Below are positions 1 to 7,191 of a stretch of 64,000 nucleotides of DNA, piece after piece. Made by a program: the position numbers and the translations under genes. The stretch is from JAGIBJ01 sp032119595 (GTDB lineage: Bacteria; Actinomycetota; Thermoleophilia; Solirubrobacterales; Solirubrobacteraceae). Each line of letters begins with the position of its first letter. The first letter of the stretch is position 1. Below the pieces are notes generated by a model. The model did not search any database. It worked only from the letters and a program-made list of their open reading frames with translations, and had not been told where the DNA came from. Location of the stretch: the NCBI GenBank assembly GCA_032119595.1, contig JAUMBQ010000003.1, forward strand, positions 1 to 64,000. Direction: 5' to 3'.

Positions 1-318
1 AAATGGCCGCTCACCCCCGCCCCCAGCGTGAACGGCCAAAATCTGTCGTTGGGACAACAACAAATAGCCGCTCACCCCCACCCCTCGGCGTGAACGGCCA
101 AAATCTGTCGCCAGGACAACAACAAATGGCCGCTCACCCCGCCCCCGGCGTGAACGGCCAAAATCTGTCGTTGGGACAACAACAAATGGCCGCTCACCCC
201 CACCCCTCGGCGTGAACGGCCAAAATCTGTCGTAGGGACAACAACAAATAGCCGCTCACCGCCGGCCCCCAGCGTGAACGGCCAAAATCTGTCGTTGGGA
301 CAACAACAAATGGCCGCT
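1..318. repeat. Tandem array of ~61-bp palindromic repeats
   Basis: Five full units and a sixth partial one begin at about 1, 62, 124, 184, 246 and 308 (period 60-62). Each unit has a GGCCGCTCAC arm, a C-rich spacer, then GTGAACGGCCAAAAT, which pairs with the arm except for one C/A mismatch, followed by a CTGTCGTTGGGACAACAACA segment that can also fold on itself. Units differ mainly in the C-rich spacer. The array extends off the left edge. No protein is supported: reading frames through it are low-complexity and lack homology-like features. A single diverged copy lies at 43239-43288. Confidence 0.9.
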
Positions 319-353
319 CAGTGACGGCCGCAGTTTCGGCTGGCTGGCGGTGT

Positions 354-998
354 TTAGCTGAAGGCCAGCAGGTGCAGGCGCGGCTCGCCGGCCTGCTCTG
401 GGTGGAACGAGGTTCCGATGACCTTGCCGCTGCGGATGGCCACGACCGACGGCGCTTCGCCAGCCTCAGCCCCTTCGTGGGGCACGCTCGCGAGGACTTC
501 GACCGCGTCGCCGTGGGCCGTCACGCGGGGCGCGCGGATGAAGACGGCGTGGACCGGCCCGCCGTCGACGCCAGCCACGTCGAGGTCGCTCTCGAAGGAG
601 TGCAGCTGGGAGCCGAACGCGTTGCGCTCGCAGTGCAGGTCGAGCACCCCCAGGTGGTCGTCGTCGAGCAAGATCAGTCCCGCGCAGGTGGCGAGCGTTG
701 GCAAACCACCAGTGATGGCCGCGCGGAGCGGATCGCCGAGCCCCTCGCGCTCGATACCGAGCGTCATCGTGGTCGACTCTCCGCCGGGCAAGATCAGGCC
801 GTCGAGGCCTTCAAGCCCCGCGGCCGAGCGAACCCGGCGCACGGAGGCGCCGAGGGCTTCGAGCACCTCGGCGTGACTGCGGACATCACCCTGGAGGGCG
901 AGGACGCCGATGGTCTTCCCGGCGAGCGGACCGTCAGCGACGACGGGGCGCGGCGCGGCAGGCCCGCGTCCACCCCAGGCGCCCGGCCGGTTCACCAA
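354..998 (-). CDS. pdxT: Pyridoxal 5'-phosphate synthase glutaminase subunit PdxT
   Basis: Class I glutamine amidotransferase that releases ammonia from glutamine and passes it to PdxS for PLP synthesis. Visible family features are GVLALQGDVRSH near residue 31, the oxyanion strand PGGEST at 71-76, the nucleophile Cys105 in TCAGLIL, and the His199/Glu201 pair in FHPE. The reading frame opens with TTG at 998, overlapping the pdxS stop by seven bases, with a GTG one codon later. Homologues begin near residue 28, so the first ~25 residues are an extension or the start is imprecise. Overlap with pdxS implies translational coupling. Confidence 0.93.
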   Translation of the reverse strand: MVNRPGAWGGRGPAAPRPVVADGPLAGKTIGVLALQGDVRSHAEVLEALGASVRRVRSAAGLEGLDGLILPGGESTTMTLGIEREGLGDPLRAAITGGLPTLATCAGLILLDDDHLGVLDLHCERNAFGSQLHSFESDLDVAGVDGGPVHAVFIRAPRVTAHGDAVEVLASVPHEGAEAGEAPSVVAIRSGKVIGTSFHPEQAGEPRLHLLAFS

Positions 999-1876
999 CC
1001 GCGGCCGGCGAGCGTCTGCTCGGGCGGCAGCGAGCGAACCTCGATCGAGTCCATCGCGGCACCGAGGCCCTCGCTGGCGGCAGCGACGCGCACCGGATCA
1101 TCGAAGTGCGTCGTCGCCTCGACGATGGCACGCGCGCGGCGCGCCGGGTCGGACGACTTGAAGATGCCGGATCCGACGAAGACGGACTGCGCACCGAGCT
1201 GCATCACGAGCGACGCATCAGCCGGCGTCGCGATGCCGCCGGCACAGAAGAGCGGCACGGGCAGCTCGCCTCGCTCGGCGACGTCCTGCACGAGGTCCAG
1301 CGGAGCACGAAGCTCCTTCGCGGCCGACGAAAGTTCCATGCGAGAAAGGCCCTGGAGGCGCTTGATCGCGCCGTGGATGTCGCGCAGGTGCCGAACGGCC
1401 TCGACGACATCGCCGGTGCCGGCCTCGCCCTTGCTGCGGATCAGCACCGCACCCTCGGAGATGCGGCGCAGGGCCTCACCGAGATTGGTCGCGCCGCACA
1501 CGAACGGAATCTTGAAGGCGTGCTTGTCGATGTGGTTGGCGTGGTCAGCCGGCGTCAAGACCTCGGACTCGTCGATGAAGTCGACTTCGAGCGCTTCGAG
1601 GATCTGCGCTTCGGCGAAGTGGCCGATGCGAACCTTGGCCATCACCGGGATCGAGACGACCTCCTGGATGCCGCGGATCATCGACGGATCGCTCATGCGC
1701 GCGACGCCGCCATCGCGGCGGATGTCCGATGGGACACGTTCGAGCGCCATCACGGCGACCGCACCCGCGTCTTCGGCGATTCGTGCCTCATCGGCGTTGA
1801 CGACGTCCATGATCACGCCACCGCGAAGCATCTCTGCAAGGCCGACGTTGGTCCGGAACGTGGATTCTTCACGCAT
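992..1876 (-). CDS. pdxS: Pyridoxal 5'-phosphate synthase lyase subunit PdxS
   Basis: Builds PLP from ribose 5-phosphate, glyceraldehyde 3-phosphate and ammonia as a (beta/alpha)8 barrel that docks PdxT. The 294-residue product has the family length. The N-terminal core GVIMDVVNADEARIAE, PVMAKVRIGHF (Lys81, the Schiff-base lysine of the family) and IRSKGEAGTGDVVEAVRH (second active-site lysine) are all present. The ATG at 1876 was chosen over the upstream frame extension because homologues start here and a -10 hexamer sits 7 nt away. First gene of the pdxS-pdxT operon. Confidence 0.96.
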   Translation of the reverse strand: MREESTFRTNVGLAEMLRGGVIMDVVNADEARIAEDAGAVAVMALERVPSDIRRDGGVARMSDPSMIRGIQEVVSIPVMAKVRIGHFAEAQILEALEVDFIDESEVLTPADHANHIDKHAFKIPFVCGATNLGEALRRISEGAVLIRSKGEAGTGDVVEAVRHLRDIHGAIKRLQGLSRMELSSAAKELRAPLDLVQDVAERGELPVPLFCAGGIATPADASLVMQLGAQSVFVGSGIFKSSDPARRARAIVEATTHFDDPVRVAAASEGLGAAMDSIEVRSLPPEQTLAGRGW

Positions 1877-1877
1877 T

Positions 1878-1902
1878 GGGGTCAGTTTAGTTCGGTGACC
1901 CC
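1878..1902 (-). promoter_or_regulatory. pdxS -10 region inside a palindrome
   Basis: On the minus strand TAAACT (1884-1889) lies 7 nt before the pdxS ATG, which fits leaderless transcription. It is enclosed by the perfect inverted repeat GGGGTCA (1878-1884) and TGACCCC (1896-1902). A further CTGACCCC lies at 1939-1946. A repressor operator is possible but unproven. Confidence 0.5.
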
Positions 1903-1997
1903 GCTGACGCCGTCCGGGTCGACGTGTGGCGTCGGACACTGACCCCGGTTTCGAGCCCAAAATCCTGCATCTGGGCCTTCCGTTCCGACCGGTCTTC

Positions 1998-2003
1998 TAC
2001 AAT
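1998..2003 (+). promoter_or_regulatory. -10 element TACAAT before the GGDEF gene
   Basis: TACAAT ends 9 nt before the ATG at 2013, with no Shine-Dalgarno sequence between them. This is the pattern expected for a leaderless mRNA. Confidence 0.5.
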
Positions 2004-2012
2004 CCTGTGTTG

Positions 2013-3194
2013 ATGGTCCTTCCGCCAGAGCGGAACAGCGCACGGGATCCGTTCCCGCCAAGCACCCGCCCGATGTCCCCCGACCGGCCCGCGTGGCGCG
2101 CCGTCAATCGCACGTTCCTGCGATTCAGCCGCACCTTCGGCGTGTTCGGCGCGATGTCGCTCGAAGAGCGCGACGCCCTGAACGCCACGGTTCTGCGCCG
2201 GGTGATCGCCGTCGGCTACGCCATGGGGTTCCTGGCGATGGCCGGCGCCGTGGTGTTCGTCGGAGACACCGTGGGGCCGATCGTGCCAGCTTCGCTCGCC
2301 GCCGTCTTCTTCGGCGCGATGGCGCTCATCGCGGGGTTCGGACGCAACCTCCCGGGCATCGTCGTGCGCGTCATGGCCTTCGACGTGACCATTCTCGCGC
2401 TCTGCCTCGTGGTGGCGCTCGGTTACGAACCCGCCTACATCGCCCTCCTGTACTTCGGCTGGCCGGTGCTCACCGCAGCCCATTTCGGCACCATTCGCGA
2501 CTTCACGCGCACGATGCTCGAGCTCGCCCTCGGCCTCCCGGTCGCGCTGTACTTCTCCGACGTCTCGGTGCCGCTGCTGGCCTACGGCGGAGTCATGGCC
2601 GTCGCGGGGTTCTCGGGCCTCGTGGTCCGGGCGATCGTGTTCCAGGCGACGGAACTCTTCCGCGAGCTCGACCACATCGCATCTACGGACGCACTCACCG
2701 GCCTGCTCAATCGCCGTGCTGCCACCGTCGAGCTTCAGGACGCCGTGGCCCGCGCCCACCGGCAGAACACGGAGCTGTCGGTAGTGATCTTCGATATCGA
2801 CCACTTCAAGCGCATCAACGACAGCCTGGGCCACCCCGCTGGCGACACCGCGCTGCAGCGTTTTGCCGAAGTCCTCCAGGACAGCTGCTCCGGGACCGAC
2901 GTGGCCGCCAGGCTTGGCGGCGAGGAGTTCCTCGTCATCCTGCTGCGCAGCGACGAATCGGGCGCGCGTGCGTTCGCTCAGCGCTTCTCTGATGCCCTCG
3001 ATTTTCAGACGGCGAACGACCAGGCTCCGCTCTCGGTCAGCGCCGGCGTCGCAGCGCTCGATGCAGAGCGGGTCGACGCCGACGGCCTGCTCGTCGCCGC
3101 GGACCGCGCGCTCTACGCGGCCAAGCGCAGCGGCCGCCATCGCATCGTGGCCGTCTCCGACGCCGGCGTGAAGCCCCTCTCGCCCTCGGCGTAA
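2013..3194 (+). CDS. Membrane-bound diguanylate cyclase (GGDEF protein)
   Basis: Predicted to make cyclic di-GMP from two GTP. The 393-residue protein has about six hydrophobic segments (residues ~63-210) and then a GGDEF domain opening with the conserved STDALTGLLNRR. The catalytic signature GGEEF is at 302-306, so the enzyme should be active. No RxxD inhibitory I-site is seen just upstream of the signature, so product inhibition is doubtful. No EAL or PAS domain is present. The ATG at 2013 is preferred because of the adjacent -10 element; the frame is open back to a GTG at 1926 and an internal ATG lies at 2073. The sensed signal is unknown. It is divergent from pdxS. Confidence 0.93.
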   Translation: MVLPPERNSARDPFPPSTRPMSPDRPAWRAVNRTFLRFSRTFGVFGAMSLEERDALNATVLRRVIAVGYAMGFLAMAGAVVFVGDTVGPIVPASLAAVFFGAMALIAGFGRNLPGIVVRVMAFDVTILALCLVVALGYEPAYIALLYFGWPVLTAAHFGTIRDFTRTMLELALGLPVALYFSDVSVPLLAYGGVMAVAGFSGLVVRAIVFQATELFRELDHIASTDALTGLLNRRAATVELQDAVARAHRQNTELSVVIFDIDHFKRINDSLGHPAGDTALQRFAEVLQDSCSGTDVAARLGGEEFLVILLRSDESGARAFAQRFSDALDFQTANDQAPLSVSAGVAALDAERVDADGLLVAADRALYAAKRSGRHRIVAVSDAGVKPLSPSA

Positions 3195-3232
3195 TCCCGC
3201 GGGCTTCACCCCGCGCGACGAGCGCACAACGA

Positions 3233-3283
3233 CTTCGGGCCCCACGCTTCCACTCGTCAAGAGCAGAAGCGTGGGGCCCGAAG
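3233..3283. terminator. Bidirectional terminator hairpin
   Basis: A perfect 18-bp inverted repeat (3233-3250 with 3266-3283, 15-nt loop) sits between the convergent GGDEF and RpiR genes. No clear T-run follows on either strand, so it may act with Rho or as a 3'-end stabiliser. Confidence 0.7.
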
Positions 3284-3296
3284 GTCAGACCAGGAC

Positions 3297-3423
3297 CCGG
3301 TTGGGCTGTGGTGCGGGTATCGCGCCGGAGATCGTGTTCGGGCGGAGCCACTTCAGGCCTCTGGCCGTGGTGGCTTCGACCGGACGCGAGACCCAAGCGA
3401 GAGCCGTGCCACGGCCCAACCGG
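3297..3423 (-). other. Candidate structured RNA 3' of the rpiR-like gene
   Basis: Two 15-nt arms (3297-3311 and 3409-3423) pair with a single G/T-type mismatch and enclose about 97 nt. Inside, GCCAC and GTGGC around GGCCTCTGGCC form a second hairpin. On the minus strand the GGCCGTGG of the outer arm could instead pair with the inner CCACGGCC, so two exclusive folds exist. The outer arm begins right after the stop codon of the regulator gene. It could be an elaborate 3'-UTR or a small RNA; no known family was recognised. Confidence 0.4.
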
Positions 3424-4290
3424 TTACTTCAGGCGGTATGCCCTTACGCGGTCGTCGAAGCCGACGGTGTCGCGGGAGTAGACGCCGTGTGCGATGCCCT
3501 GGAGCAGCGAGAGGAGTGCTGCGTGGGAGCGGACGTAGGCGGGTGAGTCGCTGGAGTAGAAGAGCGTCGTGTTGGCGAGCTGGGCGACTTCGGAGAGGGT
3601 GGCATCGACGAGGGCGATGGCGCGGCCGCGGCGGTGGCGGGCGAGCTTCATGGCGCGGACGACGAGCGGGTGCGGGCGGCCGGCCGAGAGGGCGATGAGG
3701 AGCGTGTTCTCGTCGATGCGAGCGAGGCGCTGGAGCGATTCCTGGGAGGCCGAGGCGACGACTTCGACGCGGAGGTCCAGAAGCATCAGGAGGTGACGCA
3801 GGTACGACGCAAAGAACGCCATCTGGTCGGTGCCGACGACGACGATGCGTTCGGCAGTCGCGATCGCTTCGATGGTGCGCTCGACGTCCTTGCGGGAGAG
3901 GCGGCGGGCGGTCGTCTCGAGATTCTGATGGTCCTGCGCGAGCGCGTCCTCGAAGGGACTGCGGTCGAGGCCGAAGAGCGGGCCGGAGCCGAGGCCTTCA
4001 CCCTCAATCGTGCCGGGCTCGTGGCGGCGACGGTATTCGTCGCGGGCCGAGCGCTGGAGCTCGGGGTATCCCTCGAAGCCGAGCGCCTGCGAGAAGCGCA
4101 CGACGGTGCTGGAGGAGGTGTTTGCGCGGCGCGCAAGTTCCTCCGCCGTCTGGAAGGCGACTTCGTCGAGGTGGTCGACGATGTACTGAGCCACGTCGCG
4201 CTGCGAGCGGGAGAACTCGTCGAAGCGCGCAAGGATGTAGTCGCAGAGGGACTGCGGCGCCGTGGAGGGGATCGTGATCACTGAGGTCAT
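3424..4290 (-). CDS. RpiR/MurR-family transcriptional regulator (HTH + SIS)
   Basis: A 288-residue DNA-binding regulator of the RpiR type, a family that responds to phosphosugars. The N-terminal RpiR helix-turn-helix domain (residues ~12-85) contains AEELARRANTSSSTVVRFSQ and ends in the typical GFEGYPEL. The C-terminal SIS sugar-isomerase fold (~125-265) begins with the VVVGTDQMAFFASYL strand-helix. The ATG at 4290 fits the family N-terminus; the open frame upstream to 4428 is not family-like. No adjacent sugar catabolic operon is visible, so the target is unknown. Confidence 0.9.
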   Translation of the reverse strand: MTSVITIPSTAPQSLCDYILARFDEFSRSQRDVAQYIVDHLDEVAFQTAEELARRANTSSSTVVRFSQALGFEGYPELQRSARDEYRRRHEPGTIEGEGLGSGPLFGLDRSPFEDALAQDHQNLETTARRLSRKDVERTIEAIATAERIVVVGTDQMAFFASYLRHLLMLLDLRVEVVASASQESLQRLARIDENTLLIALSAGRPHPLVVRAMKLARHRRGRAIALVDATLSEVAQLANTTLFYSSDSPAYVRSHAALLSLLQGIAHGVYSRDTVGFDDRVRAYRLK

Positions 4291-4477
4291 GGGCAGCCAC
4301 TCGATTCGACGATCCGGGGCGGTTGTCCTTCCGAGATTCGTCAATGTCGTGGGCGAGTTCGGCATCCGCGCCGATTCGGCCATTGCCGCGCAGGAAACCC
4401 GCGCTGTGCGGCGAATCTCGCGTGCCACTGACCGGCGGGTCGACGGCGCGACGCGTCTCGGGGGATACTCCTCCCGC

Positions 4478-4549
4478 GGGCCGGTAGCTCAGCGGTAGAG
4501 CAGCGGGCTCATAACCCGACAGGCCCGGGTTCGAATCCCGGCTGGCCCA
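4478..4549 (+). tRNA. tRNA with CAT anticodon (elongator Met, or Ile2)
   Basis: The 72-nt cloverleaf has acceptor GGGCCGG/CTGGCCC, D-stem GCTC/GAGC, loop CTCATAA, T-stem CCGGG/CCCGG with TTCGAAT, and discriminator A. No CCA is encoded. The paired first base pair and the C11-G24 D-stem argue against initiator tRNA, although three G-C pairs border the anticodon loop. A G/A mismatch closes the anticodon stem at 27-43. A lysidine-modified tRNA-Ile cannot be excluded by eye. Confidence 0.93.
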
Positions 4550-4595
4550 TCCCCCGCCCCGCGTTTCGCAAGGACTGAGGCGGCGCCCCGAACGA

Positions 4596-4640
4596 GCGAA
4601 GCGCTCGCCTCATGGCCGAGCCACGAGACGAGCGCTTCGC
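4596..4640. terminator. Inverted repeat between the tRNA and a convergent gene
   Basis: A perfect 12-bp inverted repeat (4596-4607 with 4629-4640, 21-nt loop) lies between the plus-strand tRNA gene and the minus-strand gene ending at 4677. It is plausible as a shared terminator but lacks a T-run. Confidence 0.45.
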
Positions 4641-4676
4641 ATGAAAGCGGGCGTCGGGGCGATACCCGACGCGGTC

Positions 4677-6284
4677 CTACGGCAGCAGGACGGCGCCGCG
4701 GCCGGCCGGCAGCGTGACCGACGTGACCGAGGTCCCGTCGATGCGGCGCATGGCCTTGGGCAGCGTGACCTTCTTGGCCGCGCCACGGGGCGGGTTCAAG
4801 AACACGAGCCCGTTCGCGAACTCACGGGTGTACACGCCATCGGAACGGCGGGTGCGGTCGCCCTTGGGAGCGCCGAGCCTGAGGTCCCATCCCGACCACC
4901 ACTCGCCGGGCTTGAGGCTCAGCTCGCCGATGGCGTCCTGCCCCTCGTCCACGAGGTAGTAGCCGGCGAGGTTGTATTCCCAGGCGGGCTTGCCGGCGTC
5001 GCCGGCGCTGGAGTCGAGCGTGACGGGCACGCCACGGTCGTGCATGCGGTCGATGAACGCCATGAACGACTCGACCGACCAGATGTCGCGGACCGAGGTG
5101 CCGTTGGTGAGGCCGTCGTCGTTGAAGCCACGTTCGAGGTTCAGGCGGTCCACCGCGGTGTAGGCGCGCTGGATGAACTGATCGGAGTCGCGACCGATCG
5201 ACGTGCCGCCGAACCACAGGGCGTTGGCGACGAGCTTCGCCTGGGGCAGATCACGGCGGACCTGTTCGAGGAACTCGGCGATGTACCGACGCCAGTCGGC
5301 GAACGTCATCAGCTTGCCGGTGCGGGGATCCATCGGCACCTTCTGCACGCCGAACCGGTCGCCGATGCGCATCTCCATGTTCGCGTCGTCGATCCAGAGG
5401 CCGCTGTAGCCCTTCTGGATGAGCAGGCGCGCCTGCTCGATCCAATGGGCCCGGAAGCCCGGGCTGCCGATGTCGCCGGCGAACTGGGGGCACGAGCCGT
5501 TCTGGCAGCCCCACGGGATCGACATGCGCTGGCCGGCGGCGTCCTTCAGGACCCACTCCGGGTGTGCGGCGAGGGTGCCAGAGTCCTCGGTGTAGATCGC
5601 GTAGAGATCCTTGTAAGCGAGGGTCGGCGGCGCGAAGGCGAGCTTGTCGTCGAAGAACGGGTTGTGAGCCACGGCGCCCCACATGTGCTGGCGCATCCAT
5701 CCGGACTGCAGCTTGCCGCTGTTGGTCAGCCAGCTATCCCACGCGGACTCGAGGCGACCGACGTAGCGCGTGTTGCCGACGCCGAGCTGCGGGCCGTCGC
5801 CTCCGGCTGCCGTCGGGATGACGCGGTTGCGAACGGTGACGCCGCGCTTGATCGTCACGCCCCAGTACCGGCCGCTGGCCTGGACCTTTGCCTTGATCGT
5901 GAGGCGGTACTTGCCGTCGGCGAACGACTTCGTCTTCCACGTGCAGGTGGAGGTCTTCTTGCCCTTCTTGACCTTGAGCTTCTTGGTCTTGGGCTTCTTG
6001 TTCGCCAGCGGACCGGTGACCGTGATCCGAACGGACTTGTTCGCGGCGGGGAAGCGAACGGAGCATTTCTTGGAGCCCGTGAGCGTGCCGGCGACCGTAC
6101 CCGTCGCCTTTGGCGCCAGGATCTTGGTCTTCTTCAGCGACTTCGGGGCTTTCGAGGCGGTGGCCTGCGCGGCAGGTGCACCAAAGGAGAGCGCGGTCGT
6201 AAGTGCGAGCAGCGCAAGCGGGAGCTTGCGCGCGCTGGGGACCTTCGACCGCACGCGTCCGGCCTCGGGGGAGGAGACGAGCAT
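4677..6284 (-). CDS. Secreted putative glycoside hydrolase (GHL15-like barrel)
   Basis: A 535-residue exported protein. A basic N-terminus and hydrophobic core ending near AAQA form a signal peptide. It is followed by a Lys/Thr-rich segment with a small beta-domain (~50-140) and a C-terminal region that looks like a (beta/alpha)8 barrel. GYSGLWIDDANMEMRIGDRFG, with adjacent aspartates, resembles the beta4 catalytic strand of putative glycosidases, and the C-terminal GLVFLNPP resembles the terminal strand of the hypothetical GHL15 group. Substrate is unknown; an extracellular polysaccharide is likely. The ATG at 6284 was chosen because the signal peptide follows; the open frame further upstream is antisense to the SDR gene. 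Confidence 0.72.
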   Translation of the reverse strand: MLVSSPEAGRVRSKVPSARKLPLALLALTTALSFGAPAAQATASKAPKSLKKTKILAPKATGTVAGTLTGSKKCSVRFPAANKSVRITVTGPLANKKPKTKKLKVKKGKKTSTCTWKTKSFADGKYRLTIKAKVQASGRYWGVTIKRGVTVRNRVIPTAAGGDGPQLGVGNTRYVGRLESAWDSWLTNSGKLQSGWMRQHMWGAVAHNPFFDDKLAFAPPTLAYKDLYAIYTEDSGTLAAHPEWVLKDAAGQRMSIPWGCQNGSCPQFAGDIGSPGFRAHWIEQARLLIQKGYSGLWIDDANMEMRIGDRFGVQKVPMDPRTGKLMTFADWRRYIAEFLEQVRRDLPQAKLVANALWFGGTSIGRDSDQFIQRAYTAVDRLNLERGFNDDGLTNGTSVRDIWSVESFMAFIDRMHDRGVPVTLDSSAGDAGKPAWEYNLAGYYLVDEGQDAIGELSLKPGEWWSGWDLRLGAPKGDRTRRSDGVYTREFANGLVFLNPPRGAAKKVTLPKAMRRIDGTSVTSVTLPAGRGAVLLP

Positions 6285-6440
6285 CTCAGTCAGCGTACAG
6301 ATCGCTGCCACGGAAACGTCCAGGCAGGCGGCGTCCGCGGTGGTCTGTGCCCGACGCCACAGGCTCCAAGCGGACACGCTGTTTCGATTTCGCAGGCACG
6401 GAGCCGTGCCCCGCGAGCCCGTTTCCGCGAGAATGGTCCG

Positions 6441-7163
6441 ATGCAGCCCGCCGCCTTGATCACCGGTGCCTCCAGCGGCATCGGCCTCGCCATCGCCCGC
6501 ATGCTGATCGCAGAGGGCTACGGGATCACCGTCGTCGCCCGCCGCCCCGAGAAGCTCGAGGCCGCTCGCGCGGAGCTCGAAGCGCTCGGCGGCAACGTGA
6601 TCGCGTTCGCGGCCAACCTCACCGACGAGGCGTCGATCGTGGCGTCCGTCCAGGCCCACCAGGAGAAGTTCGGGCGTTTGGACATGCTCGTCAACAACGC
6701 TGGCGTCGGCATCGGGCAGCCCGTCGACGGCATCACCGCCAAGCATTTTGACCTGCAGTTCGACACCAACGTGCGCGCCGCGTTCCTGTATTACCGCGAG
6801 ACGGTCGGCATGCTCAAGGCCGCCGCGGCCGAGAACGGCGTCGCCCGCGTGGTGAACACGTCGTCGATCACGGCGCTGAACCCACAGCCATGGCTGTCGG
6901 CCTACAGCGCCACGAAGGCCGCCGTCCGCAGCCTCACCATCTCGATGAACAAGGAGCTGGGCCAGGCCGGCGTCTTCTCGACGGCACTGTGCCCCGGATT
7001 CGTGGAGACGCCGATGACGGAGTTCGCGCAGGGCGGCGTTCCCGCGGAGCAGATGATCCGGCCCGAGGACATTGCAGGCGCGGTCAAGATGCTGCTCGGC
7101 CTCTCCCGCTACTGCATCATCCCGGACATTCCCTTCATCCGGCCCGGCGAAGACGCCGTCTGA
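6441..7163 (+). CDS. Short-chain dehydrogenase/reductase (SDR)
   Basis: Classical SDR of 240 residues that would oxidise or reduce an alcohol/ketone pair with NAD(P)H. The Rossmann motif TGASSGIG starts at residue 8, the ARR that ends beta2 suggests NADP(H) preference, the NNAG motif is at about 83, and the catalytic Ser and YxxxK (Y-SATK) are present. The specific substrate cannot be assigned. GAGAAT lies 6 nt before the ATG, so the mRNA may be leaderless. The glycosyltransferase gene starts about 28 nt downstream on the same strand and is probably co-transcribed. Confidence 0.92.
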   Translation: MQPAALITGASSGIGLAIARMLIAEGYGITVVARRPEKLEAARAELEALGGNVIAFAANLTDEASIVASVQAHQEKFGRLDMLVNNAGVGIGQPVDGITAKHFDLQFDTNVRAAFLYYRETVGMLKAAAAENGVARVVNTSSITALNPQPWLSAYSATKAAVRSLTISMNKELGQAGVFSTALCPGFVETPMTEFAQGGVPAEQMIRPEDIAGAVKMLLGLSRYCIIPDIPFIRPGEDAV

Positions 7164-7191
7164 ACCTGGCGCAAACGCCTCCTCCACCTCG

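Noticed and set aside
1..318. CRISPR array
   Set aside because: The repeat is 61 bp with near-identical spacer-like segments, so there are no unique spacers, and no cas gene is nearby.
321..1898. Plus-strand reading frame over pdxT/pdxS
   Set aside because: It is antisense to two confirmed genes and its translation is low-complexity; it is a high-G+C shadow frame.
2093..2992. 299-codon Arg/Pro/His-rich frame
   Set aside because: It overlaps the GGDEF gene in another frame and has the biased composition typical of shadow frames.
4478..4549. Initiator tRNA-fMet
   Set aside because: The 1-72 pair is formed and the D-stem is elongator-type, despite GGG/CCC pairs next to the anticodon loop.
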